From assembly GCF_003945595.2 (NCBI RefSeq), contig NW_024104554.1, forward strand, positions 124,001 through 188,000: a stretch of DNA of 64,000 bases, written 5' to 3'. A program made the position numbers and the translations under genes. This stretch comes from Pipra filicauda. Lineage: Eukaryota; Chordata; Aves; Passeriformes; Pipridae. The notes below the pieces were generated by a model. That model was not told where the DNA came from, did no database searches, and saw only the letters and a program-made list of their open reading frames with translations. Below are positions 1 through 13,900 of the stretch, piece after piece (position 1 is the first letter of the stretch; each line of letters opens with the position of its first letter).

Positions 1-2346
1 GCTGAAAACTGCCCCTGAGACTTATGTTATTTTTACCTCTTAACTTTATGCTCAGTGTTTGAAAACGTGTTCAGATGTGTAATTGCTTTGTGTTTTCTTC
101 AAGATAGGTTTTTAATTTAAAATTACTCATGCATAATGTTAAGCAACTTGGAAGAGGATAGTTTTGTTTCCAAATGTGTTTTTCCAAATGCATCTTAAAT
201 GTTGATCTTATTCAGAAAAATGTTCCCTGTTTCTTCAGAACACTGCTTATGTGCCTTCCCAAGGCTGTGTGTGCCTACTACGAAGCAATTATTTTATAGG
301 GCAGTTTCTGACAATGTGTGACCTATCTTGCTTTTGAAAATGGATTGAAAATCTATCTCAGATGGGATAGTGTTTCAAAATTTTGATTCTGAAGGAGAAT
401 CTATGTAATGGAATAAAAGCTCTTAATGATACCTTACCTTATTTAGGAGATGCTTCTCTGAATTTTCACTGTCATACTTAAGAAAGACCATCATATAAAC
501 AAGTAGTAGTAAAAGAATTAAAAGAGAGTCATCAATTCTCCATGCTTTCAAAGCAATCTTAAATTTCACATCAGAATTTGCTTTTCATAAAACCTGGTGT
601 TTTGTGTGGCTTTTGTGGTGTACTAGAAGGCTACCATCTTGTGCTTCTGTTTTGTTACACTAAATTTGCTTTGAGAGGCCTCTGTCTGTGTGTTAGTGAG
701 ATTATGAATAAGTAGCAATATCAGGACCACCTTTTAATTAAATGAAAAGATACAAAGGAGATTGTGCTGAGAATCCATGTTGTCCATTCAATTACTAAAA
801 ATTTGGCCAATATGGTAGCTGAAAGAAGAACTATGCATGTTTCTTTCCATGTTGTAGCTGATAATGAAAAATGATTTTTTATATATTATTTTTGAACACA
901 TAACTATAGAAAACCAACAGCTAAGATGAAGCAATAATTATCTGACAGAAAAAAACCCCTGAAACATAAAAACAAACAAAAGACAAAAAACCCAAACTTG
1001 TTTTTGAAGAATTATAATGGGAAGAGACTGGTGCATTTCCATTTGCAATAACATGTCAAGAAAATAGGATTGAAAAGGGGAACATGAAGAGAAAGCAAAA
1101 AAAGTGTTATGGCAACAGTAGCATTGATCATCATAGCACAAAAAACCATAATAGACAAAAAGCATTACATAGATGTTTATTTCATATTGCCATAAGAATC
1201 ACTTCCTGATATGAAACCTCTCTTAGTTGTCTGCAATAGCAGAAAAACATTCCCAAGGAATATGCTAAAATCCAGACTGCTTTTCATCCTTCACAACAAG
1301 CTGCATGGTTCCCTCTATTTTATGACCTCATCACAGAATGTATGTATTAATATAGAGTTAAAGCTAGTAAAACCAAATTCAAAAGACCCAACTTTAATTT
1401 TTGCCCCTTAGCTCAATAAAAGCACTTAAACAGAATTATACTGAAAGAAAATATTTTTATAGTCTGCATAAAAGAATGTTTTATAACCCTTCATAAAATC
1501 TAATAAATAAAACTGAGCCAGTGAAAACTAGTTTGTGTTCTTTTATTTCCTACTTATTTATTTCTCTTAAGTATGATTGGCTCCTTTTCAGGATTGAAAG
1601 AGAGGATTCACCAGAACAAGTGCAGATCTTAGTTTCTGAATTTTAGGCTCCCTTCAAAGTCTAACAGGTACTACTTAAATAAATTTCACCTCATTTTTAT
1701 ATCCAAAAAGGCTCAGTTTCAGTGTTTTTGTTTCTCTCCCCTGACATAAAAAAAGAATGTAGGATGACCAGCTAACATGTGAGGATTGATACTGCAGATG
1801 TCTAAATTTAAGTCAGCTGAATTACCCAAAGTTTCAAAATTTTGCCCTGATCTGCCTTAACAATGAAGGCCTGTGTCAGAGCCTAGAACAACTCGGATGC
1901 TATAGAGACCCGTACACGCGGGTTTTTCAGGTGATCATTCAAGATGTGTGACTATGATTGGAATCAGCCTGTGACTGATCAGCCTATGGCTGGATATTTT
2001 GCACACATAGGAGTAGGTCATGTATGTTCTCCCTTAGTTTTGTAGAGGTGTAATAGTCTTCTTGAATACATCCGGTGAATTTAGTACTAAATATTTGTTT
2101 GTTTGTTTCAGGGAACAGCAATTACATTGAAAACAAGGAAGTGTTCCAAAATTGTACATATTCAAATGAATCTTTTAATGCCTTCTTCAGCACAAAAATC
2201 TGAATATATTTTGTGCAGTATTTTTGTTTTTATTGTTCCTTTCTGCAACTATGAAAAACAGATCTGTTTTAAAAGCTACAGAGTGAATTTGATCTTTCTA
2301 TGATCTGGGATAGAATACAAAGAGGAATACTTCTGTGCTTTGATGA

Positions 2347-2383
2347 CATTCATTATTCTTGATGGAGCATTCATTATTCTTGA
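2347..2383. repeat. Local 16-bp direct repeat
   Basis: The 16-mer cattcattattcttga occurs at 2347-2362 and again at 2368-2383, identical, with a 5-nt spacer. It looks like a local slippage-type duplication. Confidence 0.8.
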
Positions 2384-4257
2384 ATTCAAGAGAACATGAG
2401 ATCATTGATCAGTTCCTGAATCTTGGACTGCTGAATGGGAATGCGATGAAAAGATATAGTCTATCAGTTTTTGTCAGTAAGCAAACCAAAGAATTAACCA
2501 TCTTGAAGACTTTCACAAGGTGATAACATAGTCATGAACAAACATGCTATCCTACTGGTAACTGTAAATCTACTGACAACACATAACCTGTTTAATGTCC
2601 TAAAAGATATTGATCTAACTGTAAACAAAATTATGCAAATTTAAATATAGTTTAATGTCAGGTAGTTAGTATTTTAGCATTGGTAAAAAATCAAGAGATT
2701 TCATTTACCCATTTAATTATTCAGTCAAAACTATCATTTTGACTGAGATTGGAATCTTTAAATATTGGAAAGAAAGCCTACACTTACCTAGTTTTGTAGT
2801 GTAAAAATCTGTGTATTTTCTGTAAAATGTAATTATGTTCTCTTGTGTTCAGAGAAAGCATCTTTAAAAGAACAAACAAGTAAACAACAGTTCCTGTTCT
2901 TTCTCTGGAGAAAATATTAAATTCTAATGCAATTAGATTAATACTTTAAAAGAGTACTGAAATTACATATAATTATGACTGTAATTTTCACATTGGTTTT
3001 GTAACTCTAAATCCAAAGAAGGGGCAAGAATTGTGAGAATATCCATATTCATCAGAGGATCAAATCTTAATGTGTATTTTTGGACACTGCTTTCTTATCG
3101 TTTGCTTGAGAGGTGCTAGACTAGATTCTGAGTGCCTTGAGTTACCTTCAGCTTTTTTTTCAGACTTGAATTGCAATTGTTGGAATGTTTTTGATCACTG
3201 TTTCTAGTGAAAATTAGTAAAGAAAAGTGGTACTATTATAAGTGCTATACAAAAAGTCTTATTAAGAATTGGTAAGGTAGTGCAGAAGAATTACCTTGTT
3301 GCTTTAATGCCTTAGCCTTATGTCTGCTAAAATTCACATGCAAGGGAATGAAAGGTTTTGCATTCAATAGATGAGGGCACATTCTTCTCTGGCCTTGGCT
3401 TGTTTTCTGTGCAGCATACTTGTCACATATTACTGTCATGCTAAAATTCTTCATGTTGTTCTCTCTGGGTTACCTGTAGCTCTGTTTCCTAGGTAGCAGC
3501 TAATTCATATCAACTATTATCTCCGTAACAGCATCCAATACTAACAACTGTGTCTTTTTTGTGTGTGTGTACAAATAATGAGCTTTTGGGTTGCACCTTG
3601 GTATATACCAGTCTGTAAGGACTGGGAAAGGTGTGACACTAGCAAATGTCCATTCTGCCTGGAGGAAATGGGTGTCTTTACCTGGCTATGTTTCCCTTTG
3701 GCCCATCTCCTAAAACTGATCTCCCAGTCAGTGTACCTATAAAAGACAGAAAATGCTTTCCCATCCTTTATCATTGCTCCTTTTCTGTCAAAACATGCTG
3801 GGTTTCTTATGTAAATCACTGTTGACCCAATTCCTCCTCTCAAACCATCAAAACCAGAAGAGTTTCCTCTCCTATCTGCCTGCCTGGAAATAGTCCGATG
3901 GGAATAACCGGTGTAAGGCTCTTTTATTTACTTCCCGACACAGTTCTGAGAAAAAAGGGAGAAAGGGAGAGAATATCTCACTGTGGCTGTCTTCCAGACA
4001 CCTGAGACCAGGTGGTGAAGCTGATCTTAGAACTGATGACAGACTTGTTAAGGGTTAAGAAAAATTTTGAGATCTACAGAACAAAGTGACTGCTGATCAG
4101 CAAATGCATTTATGATAGTTTCTGCAAGGGAAGCAAAGATATTGATATTTACATTAGTGGGCAACAGAAATTTTCTGAATGTTGGATATTTATGATATCA
4201 TAAGACATAAATGGAATAAGATAATATTTTCTTTTAAATCTTGTGGTATATGGAAAA

Positions 4258-4400
4258 ACTGTTTGGTTGGTTGGTTGGGTTTTTTGTGTGGTTTTTTTGG
4301 GTGTATTTTTTTTTGTTTTGTGACTTTTTTGTTTGTTTTTGTTTGTTTTGTTTTTTGGGTATCTTTTTTTTGGAGGGGAGGGGGGAGTTTATTTTGCTTT
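4258..4400. repeat. T/G-rich low-complexity tract
   Basis: This is a strand-asymmetric stretch of T runs broken by G, starting with GGTT units and passing through TTTG and TTTTTTG patterns. It has almost no A or C on the plus strand. It yields long accidental open frames on both strands (Phe/Cys/Val-rich on plus, Lys/Gln/Pro-rich on minus) that are composition artefacts. Confidence 0.8.
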
Positions 4401-4733
4401 TTTCTGTTTTCCAAAAAGAGAAAGAGATCTGCCTTGTGATTTTTCATTTCTATATTTGTTTGTTTGCTTTGAAATTTGTGGAGCTGATGATCCCTCCTAA
4501 CTTCATTTACAGTCTTTAGGGCATACCAACATGTGATAATTGATATCACATCATACCAACGTGCCATACTGTTTGCGGTTATTGTAACTGCAATATGGTG
4601 AGTTTTAAAAGGCTATTTCTTTCAAAAACCACATTATTATATAATATCTTGAACTTACAGGTAATAGTGTCATCTTTTATGTTTTTAGCGAAGAGCTTAA
4701 AATATTATATTTGGAAGCTTAAGTGAGGCTATT

Positions 4734-4746
4734 AAAAAAAAAAAAA
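4734..4746. repeat. Poly(A) run
   Basis: A run of about 13 A residues. No retrogene, target duplication or poly(A) signal was recognised beside it, so it is a simple homopolymer. Confidence 0.75.
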
Positions 4747-7700
4747 GGTGTTATTTCAAATCCTGTAATTGTTTCAAGACAATTATATGATTTTTAATAG
4801 TTTCAAGGCATTAGTCTTGGATGCTAAAGGCTGTAAATATTGAAATTAAAGAATAATTGATCTGGTGACTGAAAATATGAATTGGTGTATGTGCTCTAGT
4901 CCCAGTGAAGTCATTTGAACTTAGCTTCAGTAGGCAGAAGATTTTCCTTGGTATGCTCAAGTAACAGAATCAGGCCTTTAAGTGATATATTGAGTGGTGA
5001 GCAGCAGGAGAATTCTTTGTAGCTTAAATGCTCATCATGGTGATACTTTCCTTTCGTATTAAATATGTTTTGGATTGAGGGTTATGTTGCTGGCCTATTG
5101 TCTACTGATAATATTTGTATTTATGTACATTAGCCTTTGTAAGAGTAATAACCCTATCTGTTTTATTTGTGAAGTTTCTAAGTGACATTTGGTGGTTTTA
5201 ACTCAGACCTCAAAAGAGCTGCATATTATTTAAAAGCAATATTCAGACTCTTAGGAGCCCTTTTCTTCCATCTACATTTTAATACCCTAGTGGAAAAAAA
5301 ACATTTAAAGATGTGCATTTTTCACCTGTTCATTACTGAAGTGTCATGTTAATAAATAATACCTGTCAAAGTAAAGAGGTTTTTGTTAGCGTTTTTAGCC
5401 ATTCTCAGAAAATCCTGAATGTAATTTTTCTTATGATTATATGCTGGAAACCCATAATGGCCACAGAACTTTTCATCTTACCATAAAGATATTGCTGATA
5501 CTGTATTTCATCTGTACACTACATTAGGCATAGTTATTTACTAAGACATTTCTAGCAAAGTTACAGCGCAGAAAAATATTTATTTTTGTCACAAATTGGA
5601 TAATTTTGGAACATAAAGTAAAAGTAGAATTTTATAAATCTTCACTGTTCAAAAAATAAAATTATATTTCTTCTACTATAAGATACTTTATAACTATGAG
5701 GTAAAACTTTGACCCTGCACTTGTAGGCAGTGTTCCTGGTGTAATCACTGCTACTTACTTATTGGTGAGGAAAGGTGCCTAGTAAACTAACTTCCTACTC
5801 TATTTCTTCTAAAAGTAGAAAATTACATTGCTGCACTACCTCATACATTGAAGTGCTGCAATTACAGATAGTGACTGAAATACATCTTTATGAAACTAAT
5901 CTCAGTTCTGCAAGCTGAGACCAATTATTTAAGCTCACAAACTGAAGAAAAAAAATCTTGTTCTGAAAGGCTTGCAAAATTGTGTTCTTATTCACTGGCA
6001 GGTGAACAGAGACTTACTGGTGTGAGCCATTAAATTGTAATGGAATCTTCTTATGTCTGTTACAGTAGACAATTGTATGCTGTGGAGGACTAACTTGTTT
6101 CTGCCTTCCGTTCTTTTCTGCCCTTCCAAGGTAAACCAGCCAGATGTATTTTTGCTACTTAAAAGACCACTCTGTATTTGTCACTGATACTCATAGATCA
6201 TACTCAGTAGAGGGACTGTGTTGCTTATTACTTGCTGGAGGTGACATATTTCTTCCTTACATACTTTGATGTGATTCTTAGCAAACATGAGCTTGGATGA
6301 GCTTCTTAGTATCCATCTATGTGTCAGTTCCATCAGCATTTAAGAAGATAAGTAACATTTGCTCATCACTGCTTTGAAATCAGGAGGAAAAGCTTATCAT
6401 GTAAAAAAACTTCTAACAGTGAAGTAGGAGTCTGCTAAGGGGAAGAGCCAGGACTTATTTTGTACTTGGAAAGGTGAAACTCTTCTCTGCTGATCTCATC
6501 TCACCATGCCTAGAGAAATACATAGGACTAATCTGGGGTATCTGATACAGATCTCGCAGAACTGTAAATGACTTCGCACTTACTCATCTGCTGCTTTGCA
6601 ATGGGGAAATCTAACATCATGTTTTAAAGCATCAGGAATCTGCAGCAGGCTGTTCATCAGAGATTTGGATGCTGATTCACAGGCTCTTCAGCTCATTTTG
6701 AAAATCTGGCAAATGTACTTCCATTTTCGCATTTGGATGTAATCTATCAATATTGATAATTAGAGTGTCATTGTTTAGCTGGGAACAAGAAAGGAAAAAT
6801 CAAAGTATATAATCACAGTAAAATAATATACTGGAAAGTTTGAGACCTGTTCTTACCTTCTAACAGAAAAATGAAGGGGATAAAACCAACAAAGAGGCTA
6901 GAGGAAATGCTTTTGGAAGCATTTTGGAAGGAGTAAGGTTAACAATACCTTCAACTTCATAAAGTTTCATTGAACAAATTTTATGTTATTTCTCATCAAT
7001 ACATGAAGATGCCACCAAGAAAGAGATGTTCTCTTTCTTGTTTTCTTCAATGTCTATCATAAGGTTAGCATATTATCTCTTTGTGATTGTGGCATATTCT
7101 GTGTTGTTAAAAATGCTATACCCAAAATAAATGAAGTGCCATTGCACAGGAAAATGGGAGATTTGCTTCTGTTAATATTGTTCCTTAGTGACCAATGTGG
7201 ATGCTTACTGTGATGTTTTGCCTTTGACCATGCTGCACACAGCACTCCTGAGTTGGCTCAGAAGAGAGGTGAATGTCAGAGATAAGCTGAAGCCAAGATA
7301 TTGAGTGTGGTTAAAAATGCAATTCTTCATGTAAAGAAACAGAGTCAGCATGGCAGAAAATCCCAGAAAGGAGGGATTTGACTTAAACCGACTTATGTCT
7401 AAGCGTTAAGACAGTTAAATTAGAACTTTTAGATTACCTAAGTGCTGATGCATCCCGCAGCGATGGCTCTAAGTCGTGTGGGCTGCAAGCAGAAGGTGGG
7501 AGGATGGCACTCGTGTGATGCACTGTGTGGCACAGCTTGGGGGTAATGAATGCTTTTAAACCCTCTAGCTTGCTGAAAGCAATCTTCTCAAGAGTGAAAA
7601 TAAAAAATCTGACTATTCTGAGCTGTGATTTTTCTCTTGTTCTGTACTGAATAAAGCTTACTCATCCTAGCTAGACCTAGGAAAACCTTGTACTTTGCTT

Positions 7701-7913
7701 TAACTCTGCCTGCTGTAGAGGAAGTCCTGGTTAAGTGGGAACCAAGGGTAGTACTGGTGCGGAGAGGAAAAAGAAGAGATAGAACAGAAAATATTTGAGG
7801 AAAGAGATGCTTGAAAAAATTCTTCAGGACTATCCAGTGAGTTGGGTATTAGCTGTTTAGCTTTAACTTCAACAGAAACTTTTTGTTAGTGATTTTACTA
7901 TTCCATGACCCAG

Positions 7914-7934
7914 CCCCCCCCCCAAAAAAAAAAA
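7914..7934. repeat. C10 followed by A11 homopolymers
   Basis: Ten C residues run directly into eleven A residues. Length here is prone to sequencing and slippage error. Confidence 0.8.
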
Positions 7935-9941
7935 TGGTTTTGTTCCCAGTATCACTGTAAATATCCAAACCTGTGAGGAAAACAGGTATTTTTGTTTTGC
8001 TTTCTTTATAGTTTGATAACATTGTGGCCAAGTTTGATGGCATGAAGAATACACAGTTCTTTAAAAAGACTTACCATGCTATGAGTATTGCCAGAAAAAC
8101 ACAAGGTTTTGTTTTAAGGTGGTATTGTATGCATCCTAAGGGTTTTATAGGATAAGCTGGTGACACATCACTGTCAGCCACTCTAAGGGAAACTGATGAA
8201 TGCGTGTCATGTATGTGCATCTTCTTGAGTCAACATTTCCTTCTTAAACAAAACCTATTTCTGTATATATATATACATGAGAATGTGTTCTCTGTATTCA
8301 TTTTTCAGGAAAGAACCTTTCTTTGATTTATTTTATGTCCTACCTTCAAATGGTCTAAGAAAATCATATCTGAGACTCCACTAAATGTTTGAGTAATGGG
8401 AGCTTTGAAGGTTTTTTAAGAATTTATGTTACAGAAATCTTCTATAAGCCTAAAATATATGGTAACAGCCACATGTCTTCTTTCTGCAGATGACCTCTAG
8501 TGCATTACTTAATTGAAAATTAATAAAAAAAGAAGGGGACAGAAGCTTCAGAGCTGTTTATCTGTGTATACCAGTCTTGGAATGAGATAAGCACCACAGT
8601 CAAAGACGCAAAAAAGGTAGTGAAAAGACAACTGTGTTTATCTCATTTACACACAAGTAAGAGAAAATATACCTCACTGAAGGAAAATTTTAAGCTCTTA
8701 TCCATTTATTTTGTCCATTTGTGTAAGAATTTTATAATTATTTAAGCTATCAAATGTGAAGTGTCTGAAAATGCTGCACCTTCTCTCTCAATCACATTGT
8801 GTTATGAAGATTTTGATTATAGCTTGATGGCAAAATATGTGACATTTTCATATTTTTTTTTTTTCCAGTATAGGTTTCAAAGCAGATAATGCTGTAGCAC
8901 TAGAATGTCCTTCAGGTCTGTGATGCTGCATGTGGCTCTACGAGTTTTTGTGTAGGAAATGATCTGGTTTATTGCTTTATGATGACCTCAGCGTGTTCAG
9001 TGCTGTAAACAGCACAAAAGAGAGTTTGTCTTTGCCTCAAGGAGCTCCTAGCCTCAGTGTTGGTTCTAGGGAGCCTTGCATGGGAATGAATGTTCATCCT
9101 TTCTGTCAGATGTCTGATGCTGATGTGACCTCTGCTCTACATAAACTATTTTTTTTAACTTAAGAAAACATCATTCCCACTAGCAAAAATATGTTTGCTC
9201 TTCCAGAAAAACTACAGCAGTATTTTTGCAGATCTGTAGGAAATCTTCAGTGTTCAAGTGCTCCTCTTAGTCATGTTGAATTCCTAGAATACCAGGGCCG
9301 GAAGTTATTAAAGGCAATGTTTCCCTCACAGTCCCAGTACCCACATTTCCAGTGAGTTTCCAGTCTTTTCAGTGTTTTCCAGTAAACCTGGAAGGAAACC
9401 ACATGTTATCAGGTCTGCCTTATATATATATAATGGTGCAGATTGTTGAAATGACTACTCTAAATAGTGGTTGATCTGGAAAAAAAAAACCCTCCTGTGA
9501 ACCTCCATACCTTAAAAATTTACATAACCTTTAACACCATATTCAGTTATTTTTGTGTTTTATTAGACAAAACCTGTCAAGATATTTGTAAAGCCGTTCC
9601 ATCTGTGATACAATTTTTTAAGATGTCCACTATGATAGATGTTCCTTTCAATGTACACTACCCTGATCTAAAGCACTTTGCTCTCTAGAGGCACCATTCA
9701 GTGTCAGCTCTATCCTAGGAGTTTTACGAAATTCATAGGCTCATTATTCTGGCTCTAGTATTTAACACTTCCCACTTCAATGCTGAAGTCCTAAGGTCCT
9801 TTAGGAGCGGCTACAAATGGTGTTTTACCAGCTGCTAAATAAAAAATGGAGACCTAGCCTGGTTCTTTTCTATGAAGAAAATATTTTGTGAATGAATTAA
9901 TTATATGTTTTCATGAAAGATGAAATGGCAGGGTCAAAACA

Positions 9942-10677
9942 TCACAGAATATCATAGAATCATTAAGACTGGAAAACCCTTCTGAGATCATCAAGTCCAA
10001 CCGTTAATCTAGCAGCACCATGTTTACCAATAAACAATATCCCCAAGTGCCACATCCACATGTTTCCTGAACACTTCCAGGGATGGTGACTCCACCACTT
10101 CCTTGTGCAGGTGACTCCAACACTTCCCTGTTCCAACAACTGGCCACCGTTTCAGTGAAGAAAGTTTTCTTAATATCCCATCTAAACCTCCCCTGACACA
10201 AGTTGAGGCCACTTCTTCTTATCATATCGGTTGTTACCTGGCAGAAGAGACCGACCTCCACCTTGTTACAGCCTCCTTTCAGGTATTGTAGAGAGTGATG
10301 CAGTGTCACCTGAGCCTCCTTTTCTCTAGGCTAAACAATCCCAGGTTCCTCAGCCACTCCTTGTAAGAGTTGTTCTCCAGACCTTTCACCAACTTCGTTG
10401 CCCTTCTCTGGACATGCTCTGGCACCTCAGTGTCTTTATTGTCATGAGGGACCCAAAACTAAATGCAGGATTCAAGGTGAGGCATCACCAGTTCGGGGGG
10501 ACAATCACTGCTCCAGTCCTGCCGGCTATACTATTTCTGATACAGGTCAGGATGCTGTTCGCCACTGGTCACCTGGGCACACTGCTGGCTCATGTTCAGC
10601 TGCTGTTGACCAGTACCCCCAGTCCTTTTCCATCTCACAGCTTTCCAGCCACTCTTCCACAAGTCTGCAGCATGTGA
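9942..10677 (-). mobile_element. CR1 LINE fragment, degraded
   Basis: On the plus strand it opens with the reverse complement of a CR1 3' end (atcacagaatatcatagaat), then a segment close to the reverse complement of the CR1 3' UTR. The minus strand carries the C-terminal ORF2 segment: the open frame at 10309-10004 contains QYLKGGCNKVEVGLFCQ and GLNLCQGRFRWDIKK, matching the same region of the better copy at 26.2-26.4 kb in this window. About 740 bp remain of an element usually near 4.5 kb, so it is strongly 5'-truncated. Several frameshifts and stops make it dead. The 5' break, near 10.68 kb, is estimated by eye. Confidence 0.88.
10004..10309 (-). pseudogene. CR1 ORF2 C-terminal remnant
   Basis: This 101-codon open frame keeps the C-terminal end of the CR1 polyprotein, downstream of the reverse transcriptase. 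The motifs YLKGG, GLNLCQGRFR and FFTE are visible at about residues 9-12, 34-43 and 50-53. It drifts out of the family pattern after about residue 60, where the better copy continues with its conserved [11 protein letters not shown] stretch, which points to a frameshift or divergence. There is no start context and no catalytic motif, so it is non-functional. Confidence 0.75.
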
Positions 10678-10914
10678 ACAGATGGTGTATTTTGTACAAA
10701 GTGTATATTGCCTAAATATGTAATGAATAGGGTTCATCTCTAGTCTCAATGAAGTTGGTAACTGACCACTGTGGAGAGCATAGGTTTGAAGCAAACTGCC
10801 ACCAGCAGTTTTATGTGTTGGCACTGTGTGGCAGTGAAGCAGAAATGTCATGTTATTATAGCTAGAGATAAAAGATAACTTTTGGATCAGTTTTCTCTTG
10901 CAGTAAATATTATA

Positions 10915-10958
10915 AGAATCATAGAATGTTGTACTAGCTGGAATGGGGAAAATCATCC
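10915..10958 (-). mobile_element. Possible short CR1 3' tail
   Basis: The stretch agaatcatagaatg followed by a TGGAATGG-like block and aatcatcc resembles the reverse complement of a CR1 3' terminus. It is only about 45 bp and diverged, and it may be a separate tiny insertion or chance. Confidence 0.35.
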
Positions 10959-13900
10959 CTTTTTGAATACAATTTCTGTATTATTAGTTAATAACATCAC
11001 TGATTTCTGCTGAGAAAAGACAGTTTAGGCCTTTTGCTGTTCTACTGGGATCCCATGTATAATCCACAAGCTTCCTGAGGAGGATTTCAAGTGTTCTTCA
11101 TTCTGCTTTCTGTATTAACTATCACTGTACTCTCTTTCAATGAGAAATAGCCTTGGGATCTTCACTTCCTGAAAGTTACTTCACAACATTATATGTCTAA
11201 ATTATGAGGATCTCCAGTAGGCTGTATCTTGCTTACAGCAGTCAATGCTATCTGGAAGGTTAAAGTCCATATTAAAGTTTAGATGGGGGCCAGAATGAAT
11301 TCCACTCCATGTTAGAGACAACCATCTAAGAATATTGTGTAATGGTGAGAGCCACTGCCATTCAACAGATGGCACCATGTGGTACAACATCATGTGATTG
11401 AGTTGCTGTTGCTTGAGTTCCTCCACATAATAATGTAGCAAAATATTAAAAATTGACAGAAAAAGCATATATAGGATTCAAATGTTCTTATATGACTAAA
11501 AAGAGTCCATTTTTTGCTGGGTTATGTTTAATTTGTTAAACTGTATCGAAATAGTGTATGACTGTACCAAAATGTATTTGTAGCAAAAAAAAAAAAGGCA
11601 GTATTAATAATGCCACTGAAGTTGATAGAGGAAACCAGACGTTATTTATTCATGTGAAATTATTGTTATTTCCCTCTGGGAAATAAAATAGAGAAATAAG
11701 AAGGTACAAGATAAGAGGGTTGAGGAAAGAGTTAGTTATAGTTCAAGGCCTACATTTCAGTGTAGTTGGCTTCTGCACAAATATATGTGAGCTGTGCTGA
11801 AAACAGCAGTGCTCCAACTTGTGTGTGGAAGAGAAGGTTTTTCCAAATTAACCACTTGAATTTCATATATAAGTGCTTATCTGTGAGGAAGATGAGTTTT
11901 GTTGAGAGAAGGACTGCTTGGATTGATGAGGGAGGGCACAAGGAGATGGAAAACAGATATGTGGTCAGACACAGAAGCCTTTTGAGAGTGCTTTCTCTGT
12001 AGCTGGTCCTTCAGGTATGTTTAGAATGTGTCATGCTACAACACTGCTGCTACATTATGTATGCCATCAGCAGTTTTTACTTTGTCATTTATACCGATTG
12101 ACATTCTTTATGAGAGTAAAGCTACTGATCTATTTTTTTGATGTATGTTAAACCTTGCATGCAGTTTATGGGTTAGTATATCTAAAAGGGGACTGAGATG
12201 AAGGATTATGCAAAATAAAGTCACGGATTATACTGGCACAGACCACTTAGACACTTGGAAACATATGCTGATTGACTTTATCAAAAAAATGTCGACGCTT
12301 AAAATAATTTCTGTAGTGCCTTATCACTGCTCAGTAATTTGTTTGTAGATATGTATTATTTCATTAGGCAGATCTGAGCGATAACTTTTCCTTAGTGATG
12401 TTTTAGTAATTGAGGAGAGCTCTGTAGAACACCGGTACTGATGCCAAACACATATTGTGGTACAGTTTTGGCTTAATCTACCTGACATGCACAAGCCTTC
12501 CTGGCTTCGTAGATCTGAAATCTTTGAAATGTCCATTCCAGTAAAGTATATTTTTATAATGGGTTTTACTAAGGGATATTTTGGCTTTTGTCCATAATTC
12601 TTCGTCTGTATTCTCGCTCCATGAAAAGGAAGCTCTAGTCTGATTTAAATACTATCAAGTTAATCCATAGAGGATTGTTTTTTCCTCTCATGTTCAAAGC
12701 GTCTGTTCCAGTTAGGCCCTGTTTACCCACTAGCATATCTTTCCCTATTAATCTAAATTATGCTGCTGCTCTTTCAACAGCCTGTCAAAAGCAGTTGTAG
12801 CTATTCATTTGTATAACACAGTAATAATGTTTGCATATCTTGAAAATAATAGAATCAAGAAAAAACACAGTTTTAGTTTATGACCATAAAAAATGGTGTT
12901 CCTTTAAGGTCTGGCTTCAGGAATTGTGTCAATGTATTTGAAGTAATAATAACCATACAATGATTTGAAATGACTTCTATGTAGAAAAACAACATATAGA
13001 TACTTGGGTTTTTTATTTGTCAGTTTCTGAGTGAAAATTATTTGTTTTCTGTTTTTTGTTTTTTGTTTTTTTTTTAGTTTGGAGTTGTCTTCTGAACATG
13101 CTAAGAAATGTCCTGGTTAAGAGAGGACAATAAAAACAGTATGTATTATGGAAAGCTGCAGTACAACTTGAAATTCTTTCAGAATCAGATCTATTTTAGC
13201 AATTTAAAAATTACTCTTTCTTGGTCAGCAAAATTACAAATCTATCTTCTGTTGTACAGAGTAAAACAATTCACATTGGATTTAAAGAGCCACTTATAAT
13301 ATACAAACTCTTTAAAGACATTTACATGTTGCAGTTTTCAGTACAGACATTACTAATTCATTTAATAACCAAGCTCATAGTCATTGCAAAATTGCCCTTG
13401 TACCCCTTTGAACTTTGTTTGTACTTTTATCAAAAACTGTGTTACTGAAGAAGAGACTCTTAATTCTCATTATCAGTTACAGCAAACAGGCATCATGGTT
13501 GGATTCAACAGGAATCCTTCAATGACAAGCAGGTAAATATTTTTACTAGAACTGTGTTCCATCTGTTTAATGTTCAGCTTGGTCTAGTAGTAGTTGGTTG
13601 TAAAACTGTTTAGATTCCTATTGAACTTTTATTGGCATAGAAAAAAATAAGTAGAATATCTTGAGGAGCCTCTTTTTCAGATAGATGACTATGACAGAAG
13701 GCTCGGACCACATCATACTATAAAACATAAATTATCTCAATACCTGATGATACATGGCCAAAACTCCTAAATTAATAATTTTCCTTAATCTCTCAAACTG
13801 GGGGAGGGATTTTTAATTCCCAGGGAACTCAAATATTTCTAGAACACTTTGGATATGTTGATAGTTTTCCTGAGTTTTTATAGTATAATTGTCCCAAATC

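Larger units (their letters stand above)
1..9941. other. Unique AT-rich non-coding DNA
   Basis: About 10 kb with no recognisable exon, RNA gene or interspersed repeat. The open frames here are all under about 130 codons, lack family motifs and often run through T- or A-rich low-complexity sequence, so I treat them as chance. Internal landmarks are a 16-bp direct repeat at 2347-2383, a T/G-rich tract at 4258-4400, a small palindrome flanked by direct repeats at 4522-4560, a GC-richer patch at 7440-7560 and a C10/A11 run at 7914-7934. It could be intergenic or intronic, and nothing visible decides which. Confidence 0.6.

Noticed and set aside
1908..1928. acccg...cgggt stem followed by T5, resembling an intrinsic terminator
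   Set aside because: It has a 5-bp stem in eukaryotic DNA with no Pol III gene upstream.
4190..4567. 125-codon minus open frame with a Lys/Gln/Pro-rich sequence
   Set aside because: It is the complement of the T/G-rich tract; composition alone explains it.
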